Assembly (NCBI GenBank): GCA_030691775.1
Contig: JAUYDN010000095.1
Location: 1 to 11,098, forward strand
DNA length: 11,098 nt
Direction: 5' to 3'
Source of the DNA: Dehalococcoidia bacterium
GTDB taxonomy: Bacteria > Chloroflexota > Dehalococcoidia > Dehalococcoidales > Fen-1064
Translations under genes and position numbers: made by a program
Notes under the pieces: generated by a model
Databases searched by the model: none
Seen by the model: the letters and a program-made list of their open reading frames with translations, nothing else
Told to the model about the DNA's origin: nothing
Part shown: one piece after another, positions 7,323 through 11,098 of the stretch
Position numbering within the stretch: position 1 is the stretch's first letter
Layout: every line of letters begins with the position of its first letter

Positions 7323-7340
7323 GAAAAGCAGGACACGACA

Positions 7341-8486
7341 ATGAATTTCAGTTTAAACGAAGAACAGGTAATGCTCAAGACCTCAGCCCGGAACTTTCTG
7401 GAAAAGGAATGCCCTAAGCGATTGGTACGGGAGATGGCCGCGAACAAGCAGGGTTATTCTCCCGAACTATGGAAGAAGCTGGCGGAGCTGGGTTGGATGG
7501 GGCTGGTATTCCCGGAGGAGTATGGTGGTGTCGGTAGCACTTTCCTCGACCTGACGGTGGTCCTGGAGGAGATGGGCCGGGTGCTTGTACCGGGTCCTTT
7601 CGTGCCGACTGTTGTGCTGGCTGGGCGACCCATCTTAGCCGCCGGCACCGAACAGCAGAAGCGGCGGCTCATCCCCGGTATAGCTAATGGCAGTATTATA
7701 GCAACCCTGGCCTTTTTGGAAGCAGGCGGAGAGCTTGCCGCGTCCGCCATTAACGTTCGCGGCACCACGCACGGTGAAGATTTTATTATCGACGGGACGA
7801 AACTCTTTGTTCCAGATGCTCACGTGGCAGACTACATTCTCTGCGTCATCAGGACCGGGGACGGCGTGAGCAAGGAGGAGGGTGTCACCCTGCTCCTGGT
7901 GGACGCTAAGACAGTCGGCATCCATACGGAGGTTCTAAAGACTCTCACGGGTGAAAAACTGTGCGAAGTGGTCTTCAGCAACGTAATGGTGCCTCGAGGT
8001 AATATACTGGGAGTTCTGGGCAATGGTTGGCAGATTGTACAGCGAATTCTGGACGAGGCGGCGGTGGCTGAGTGCGCCTGGATGACGGGAGGTGCGCAAT
8101 GGATTTTGGAAACTACGGTGAACTATGCCAGGGAGAGGCTAGCCTTTGGGCAACCCATCGGTAGCTTTCAAGCCGTCGCTCACCGGTGTGCCAATATGGC
8201 AATTGAAGTGGAGGGAGCGATATCGATTACCCAATATGCGGCCTGGGCAATCTCAGAGAATGACCCTGAGGCAAGTGCGGCCGCTTCCGTAGCCAAAGCC
8301 TGGTGCAGCGAGATGTACAAGCACGTTGCGGGCGATGGCATTCAAGTCCACGGTGCCACAGGCTTCACCTGGGATCACGATTTGAACCTGTACTTCAAGA
8401 GAGCCAAGACTTCAGAAATCGCCTTCGGCGATGGCAGGTATCACCGCGAGAGGGTGGCTGCTTACATTACCGGTGAAGGTAACTGA
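7341..8486 (+). CDS. Acyl-CoA dehydrogenase, divergent second subunit
   Basis: A 381-residue acyl-CoA dehydrogenase. FPEEYGGVGS (57-66) is standard, but the FAD signature is degenerate (AFLEAGGELAAS, 124-135, without the usual EPG-GSD). The C-terminal domain keeps YARERLAFGQPIGSFQAVAH (262-281), which contacts FAD across the dimer, and IQVHGATGFTWDHDLNLY (334-351). The helix that carries the base in isovaleryl-type enzymes reads LDEAAVAECAWMTGG, without the ER pair, and the YEG-type Glu is also missing. This pattern fits the non-catalytic partner in alpha2beta2 dehydrogenases such as FadE28-FadE29 (ChsE1-ChsE2). It starts 18 bases after its partner with a GCAGGA ribosome site. It is the last gene of the acyl-CoA cluster; no clear terminator follows. 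Confidence 0.9.
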   Translation: MNFSLNEEQVMLKTSARNFLEKECPKRLVREMAANKQGYSPELWKKLAELGWMGLVFPEEYGGVGSTFLDLTVVLEEMGRVLVPGPFVPTVVLAGRPILAAGTEQQKRRLIPGIANGSIIATLAFLEAGGELAASAINVRGTTHGEDFIIDGTKLFVPDAHVADYILCVIRTGDGVSKEEGVTLLLVDAKTVGIHTEVLKTLTGEKLCEVVFSNVMVPRGNILGVLGNGWQIVQRILDEAAVAECAWMTGGAQWILETTVNYARERLAFGQPIGSFQAVAHRCANMAIEVEGAISITQYAAWAISENDPEASAAASVAKAWCSEMYKHVAGDGIQVHGATGFTWDHDLNLYFKRAKTSEIAFGDGRYHRERVAAYITGEGN

Positions 8487-8827
8487 TGATGTGCTTGAGG
8501 CTTTCTTTACACACCCAAAAGAGTCTTTTTAGATGCCGATTATACACCTGAATTTCAGTTCATACGAGACCTGTACTTTATGGAGTGTGCCCGTTTAAAA
8601 AAAGGTTCCTTTTTCTCCGCACGATACTTCACTTGCTTGTCGGGATTGTAAGAATTGAGCCAGATAATTCCACACTGTCTTATTCTGTTGCTTCCAGAAA
8701 TGGCTAAGACTCTGTAGGAGTTTTTAAGAAGGCGGGCACTTGCCATGCTTAACCCGCGAAATGTAGGATTTGCTCATTTTGCTTAACTCTGCAAGCTGTG
8801 ATACACTCAATTTGTTAAGTAATTTGA
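8487..8827. other. AT-richer intergenic stretch without a supported gene
   Basis: Base composition drops clearly compared with the acyl-CoA genes. Short reading frames exist on both strands (for example 8555-8746 minus), but none has a recognisable product or a convincing ribosome site. Small complementary A/T runs such as those around 8597-8615 do not form a good terminator. The stretch ends at the tRNA relic and probably marks a junction between the catabolic block and the housekeeping block. Confidence 0.5.
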
Positions 8828-8886
8828 GGCAGTTGTGGGGACTCATAAGCCTTTGGTCGTGGGTTCGAATCCCTCTCCTGCCACCA
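8828..8886 (+). pseudogene. tRNA-Met (CAT) relic lacking the D-arm; candidate integration-site scar
   Basis: The 3' two thirds read as a tRNA: loop CTCATAA with CAT anticodon (8844-8846), a GGTC variable region, the T-loop TTCGAAT (8864-8870) and the acceptor 3' strand TCCTGCC plus A and CCA (8876-8886). A GGCAG at 8828-8832 can pair with the acceptor. About 18-20 bases that should form the D-arm are missing, the anticodon stem has an A-G mismatch (8841/8849) plus two G-T pairs, and the T-stem has a T-T mismatch. It is too broken for a normal tRNA. A 3' tRNA end left without its 5' half is what integrase-mediated exchange at a tRNA gene leaves; decay of a duplicate gene is the alternative. 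Confidence 0.6.
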
Positions 8887-8981
8887 TGCCCCCACACCAC
8901 TCCTCCCCGCCAAACACCAATAAACGATGCTCATATCACAAGCAAATATCAATTTTTCAAAATACAAAGGGACGCCGTGAT

Positions 8982-9011
8982 TTGACCCTGACTGACATAT
9001 TGCGCTAAAAT
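8982..9011 (+). promoter_or_regulatory. Sigma70-type promoter for the dUTPase-like gene
   Basis: TTGACC (8982-8987) and TAAAAT (9006-9011) are separated by 18 bases, close to the consensus for vegetative promoters. Transcription would start near 9018, leaving a leader of about 25 bases before the ATG at 9043. It is correctly oriented and is the best promoter match I see in the window. Confidence 0.5.
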
Positions 9012-9042
9012 CCCTGATTATACCATCCCTCCGGAAAAGTAT

Positions 9043-9561
9043 ATGAGCGCTGTTCTGTCTAAAAAGGATATACGCATTTTACTGGAGCAGAAGCCACCAT
9101 TGGTGGAAGGCTACCTCGACCTAGAACAACAGCTCCAGCCGAACGGCTTCGACCTCACTCTGCGGGACATCGCCATGTTCCAGAATGCCGGGCAGATGGG
9201 CGCAGATAATTCGGAACGCCGTCTGCCTGATTTAGCTCCCCTCGCATTCGGCGTGGACGGCTTTATCGACCTGATACCGGGGAGTTACCTCATCACCTAT
9301 AACGAGATTGTACACCTGCCGAATACCATCATGGCGCTGGGGAGACCCCGCAGTAGCTTGCTGAGGTGCGCGGTCAGTATCGGTACGGCGGTGTGGGATG
9401 CCGGTTACAACGGTCGTTCGCAATCGCTTATGGTCGTTTATAATGAACACGGTTTCCGGGTGCAAAAAAACGCCCGGATGATGCAACTGGTCTTCTTCCG
9501 GCTCACCTCCGAGACTGAAGGGTACGCGGGCGCCTACCAGAACGAGAATACGGGTAAATAG
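9043..9561 (+). CDS. dCTP deaminase/dUTPase-family protein, more likely a dUTPase
   Basis: A 172-residue trimeric dCTP deaminase/dUTPase-fold protein. Family marks: VLSKKDIR near the start (4-11), LQPNGFDLTLRDIA (31-44), LIPGSYLITYNEIVHLP (77-93), GRPRSSLLRCAV (100-111), VWDAGYNGRSQSLMVVYN (117-134) and the C-terminal GYAGAYQNE (160-168). The deaminase glutamate (Glu138 of E. coli Dcd, LEFYN) is Val131 here (MVVYN), whereas the motif III Asp and Tyr of dUTPases are present as Asp119 and Tyr122. This favours dUTP hydrolysis to dUMP over dCTP deamination. The start gives the expected N-terminus, although its ribosome site is weak. It is a housekeeping nucleotide-pool gene, outside the acyl-CoA operon, with its own promoter. 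Confidence 0.85.
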   Translation: MSAVLSKKDIRILLEQKPPLVEGYLDLEQQLQPNGFDLTLRDIAMFQNAGQMGADNSERRLPDLAPLAFGVDGFIDLIPGSYLITYNEIVHLPNTIMALGRPRSSLLRCAVSIGTAVWDAGYNGRSQSLMVVYNEHGFRVQKNARMMQLVFFRLTSETEGYAGAYQNENTGK

Positions 9562-9566
9562 CGATT

Positions 9567-9634
9567 AGCAGTCAGCGGTCAGCAGTTAGCTTCACCAGAA
9601 ATAATTCCAAACCGATGGCTGAAAGCTGATTGCT
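9567..9634. repeat. Imperfect inverted repeat between the dUTPase-like gene and smpB
   Basis: The 20-base arm at 9567-9586 matches the reverse complement of 9615-9634 at 15 of 20 positions, with a 28-base spacer. Both arms are built from TCAGC-type words, as in short intergenic repeats found in many bacterial genomes. It could fold in the transcript and separate the two genes. No T-run follows. Confidence 0.4.
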
Positions 9635-9707
9635 CACTGTAGTTCTTAGTTTTTAATGTTTAGAATTTAGTGTTTCCCGCAGGGTGTGTTATCATTAAAT
9701 CGCTAAG

Positions 9708-10175
9708 ATGGCTAACACCAGATTCAATATTCAAAACCGTAAAGCATTTCACGATTACCACATCATCGAGACAATCGAAGCGGGCATCGCGCTCACCGGT
9801 TCGGAGATTAAATCTATCCGTGCGGGTAAAGTGAGTATGGGTGATGCTTATGTAAAGCCAGAGAAAGGCGAGTTATGGCTCCTTAATATACACATCGCGC
9901 GCTATGATGCCGCGAGCTATTTGGGGCATGACCCTCTCCGCCCCCGCCGCCTGCTTCTACACCGTAAACAGATACGTGAACTCACCCAGAAGTCAGTAGA
10001 AAAAGGCTATACCCTTATCCCGCTCAGGTTGTATAATAAAGAGAGCAGGGCTAAACTGGAAATCGCTCTCGCACGCGGCAAGAAACTCTACGATAAGCGG
10101 GAAGCTATCTCGGAGCGTGAAACCCGGCGCACGCTCGATAGAGTCATCAAGAGCCGGCCCGTGAGGGGGCGGTAA
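9708..10175 (+). CDS. smpB: SsrA-binding protein SmpB
   Basis: A 155-residue protein of normal length. SmpB binds the tRNA-like domain of tmRNA and brings it to the A site of stalled ribosomes for trans-translation. Conserved blocks: NIQNRKAFHDYHIIETIEAG (7-26), ALTGSEIKSIRAGKVSMGDAYV (28-49), the HDPLRPRRLLLHRKQI stretch (74-89), and the C-terminal LARGKKLYDKREA segment with its basic tail, which inserts into the decoding centre. The ATG lacks an obvious Shine-Dalgarno sequence; a TATCAT (9690-9695) just upstream could be a -10 box giving a very short leader. The tmRNA gene starts 26 bases after its stop, so both partners are encoded together, a common arrangement. Confidence 0.96.
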   Translation: MANTRFNIQNRKAFHDYHIIETIEAGIALTGSEIKSIRAGKVSMGDAYVKPEKGELWLLNIHIARYDAASYLGHDPLRPRRLLLHRKQIRELTQKSVEKGYTLIPLRLYNKESRAKLEIALARGKKLYDKREAISERETRRTLDRVIKSRPVRGR

Positions 10176-10201
10176 AATCGAGTTCCTGTCTTTTAGCGCA
10201 T

Positions 10202-10555
10202 GGGGACGCGTGGTTCGACAGGGGAGGTTGGCTACAGAGTTGCAGGCTGAGGTGCCATCAACCTCGTAAATCAGGTGGCAAAACACAAATGCTGAAGAAC
10301 CAGTATTAGTTGCCGCTTAATTAACTAAGCGACACGTCCACCCCGGCCCCACCCCGGCGGGCCAGGAATGGGCGAAGAAAAGTCGGGGTGCCGCTATCCT
10401 GACGCCGGTATGGGTAGCGAAAGCAAAATCCGGCTGACCTGCCGGAACTCGGTCAGCAGAGGTCTGTCGGGCGAGATAAAGAGCTGACTAAGCTTGTAGG
10501 ATACTCTGGGCGGTCTCTTCTGGACGGGGAGTTCAACTCTCCCCCGTCTCCACCA
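10202..10555 (+). ncRNA. ssrA: tmRNA (ssrA)
   Basis: A complete one-piece tmRNA of 354 bases. The 5' end GGGGACGCGTGGTTCGACAG is the hallmark start; its first seven bases pair with CGTCTCC before the terminal A and CCA (one G-T pair). The T-arm is GGGAG-TTCAACT-CTCCC. The tag frame ends in TAA (10318-10320) and reads NTNAEEPVLVAA from 10282, with the hydrophobic VAA end that is recognised by Clp proteases. The usual resume codon GCA (10278-10280) is out of that frame by one base because of a run of four A. G-rich pseudoknot segments follow (about 10325-10470). It lies directly after smpB, and a TAAAAT at 10173-10178 may serve as -10 box. Confidence 0.96.
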
Positions 10556-10569
10556 AGATTCAAATTTGA

Positions 10570-10597
10570 CCCCAGCGTTATTCGCTGGGGCTTTTTT
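10570..10597 (+). terminator. Rho-independent terminator of ssrA
   Basis: A perfect 8-bp GC-rich stem, CCCCAGCG (10570-10577) with CGCTGGGG (10583-10590), has a five-base loop and is followed by C and six T. It begins 15 bases after the CCA end of tmRNA and closes the smpB-ssrA unit. It is the strongest intrinsic terminator in the window. Confidence 0.92.
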
Positions 10598-10819
10598 GTA
10601 TCTGGCGATATGGACGGGGAGACCGGGGGTATATAGAAGAAGCGAACTCCCCGAAAAAAGTAAAGTAACTAGAGTTCAGCGCTACGACAGAATCCCCTTG
10701 CTGGTGTGGCACATACTTGTTATAATTACCCGCAATAGAACACTTGTTCCAATGGCGTTAAGTCATAGATGATTGGTAGCCGAACCTGTAAACATTGAGT
10801 TAAGGATTGTAAGGTGCTA

Positions 10820-11098
10820 GCGGAGTGTCTCAATAACAGCTTTACAATTCTGAATACTTGTACCTGGCCAAGTACAGGTAAAAGATGCCATTTCTTACAC
10901 AGCGCCTCATCCCCCCGCATCAAGTGCGGGGCAGGCTCTTGCCCCTTCTCCGCAGAGAAGGGGCAAGAACTATTTCGAGAGGGGCGTCAGCCCCTCTCAA
11001 CTCCCTTGTGCAAGTTGGCAGTCATCTTGCTTTCCCACCCTTTGCAACCATCATTTTCATATTTCGTCCGTGGCACCACACTCCATGTGTAATTGTCA
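10820..11098 (-). repeat. Hairpin-rich MITE-like repeat, inverted copy C (cut by window end)
   Basis: The reverse complement matches copy A (1-251) almost throughout, including its outermost bases, and continues three bases further. TA (10818-10819) lies outside its inner end. It keeps both main hairpins and the 24-bp imperfect palindrome, and carries an extra small hairpin (CCCCGCA 10913-10919 with TGCGGGG 10925-10931) at the place where the middle copy has a different insert. The 92-codon frame across it looks spurious. With copy A it places inverted repeats of about 250 bases at the two window ends. The 222 bases before it (10598-10819) hold no gene I can support. Confidence 0.8.

Noticed and set aside
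8513..8531. AAAAGAGTCTTTTT after the second dehydrogenase, considered as a terminator
   Set aside because: The inverted repeat has only a one-base centre and no GC-rich stem, so it cannot form a stable terminator hairpin.
8555..8746. 63-codon minus-strand frame near the tRNA relic, considered as an integrase or recombinase fragment
   Set aside because: No recombinase motif or catalytic residue can be identified. Composition and length are compatible with chance.
10521..10621. 11-base direct repeat TGGACGGGGAG at 10521 and 10611, considered as an att pair at the ssrA 3' end
   Set aside because: It is short, ssrA is intact, and only about 90 bases without an integrase lie between the copies. 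ssrA is a known integration site in Dehalococcoides, but this is not enough evidence.
1..11098. CRISPR arrays, rRNA genes, toxin-antitoxin or phage defence genes
   Set aside because: There are no regularly spaced direct repeats, no rRNA-like stretches and no small gene pairs of that kind in either strand.

Overview
The window looks like a chromosomal fragment of a bacterium from the Chloroflexota, most plausibly a Dehalococcoidia-type lineage. This is inferred from gene content and tmRNA tag style; no search was run. The left three quarters is GC-rich and carries seven plus-strand acyl-CoA metabolism genes. The right quarter is less GC-rich and holds housekeeping genes: a dCTP deaminase/dUTPase-family enzyme, smpB, and the complete tmRNA gene (ssrA) with a strong terminator.

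Layout: (1) 1-251, a hairpin-rich repeat, cut by the window edge. (2) 389-5577, a CaiB/BaiF CoA-transferase, a nitronate-monooxygenase-like flavoprotein, a 26-codon mini-ORF, a thiolase-fold protein lacking the usual cysteine nucleophile, its DUF35 Zn-ribbon/OB-fold partner, and a crotonase. (3) 5578-6116, a repeat nest with an isolated inverted-repeat end, a 90-bp palindromic element and a 206-bp MITE-like element flanked by TA. (4) 6117-8486, two adjacent, unlike acyl-CoA dehydrogenases, probably forming a heteromer. (5) 8487-9042, an AT-richer gap holding a tRNA-Met relic without a D-arm, then a good promoter. (6) 9043-10597, the dUTPase-like gene, smpB, ssrA and terminator. (7) 10820-11098, an inverted copy of the repeat at the left edge.

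Working model: the CoA-transferase activates an acid, the dehydrogenase pair introduces a double bond, the crotonase hydrates it, and the thiolase-fold/DUF35 pair cleaves the product. The cleaving enzyme has no cysteine at the usual nucleophile position and no 3-hydroxyacyl-CoA dehydrogenase is present. The set therefore resembles a retro-aldol route (as in the Ltp2-ChsH2 DUF35 aldolase of the actinobacterial igr steroid side-chain operon) more than ordinary thiolytic beta-oxidation. A BbsAB-type thiolase pathway (benzylsuccinate) is the main alternative. The substrate cannot be read from the sequence.

The window is bracketed by inverted copies of one repeat family whose intact member lies in the middle. 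This may reflect assembly or window breakage at repeats, or a real inverted-repeat-bounded segment.
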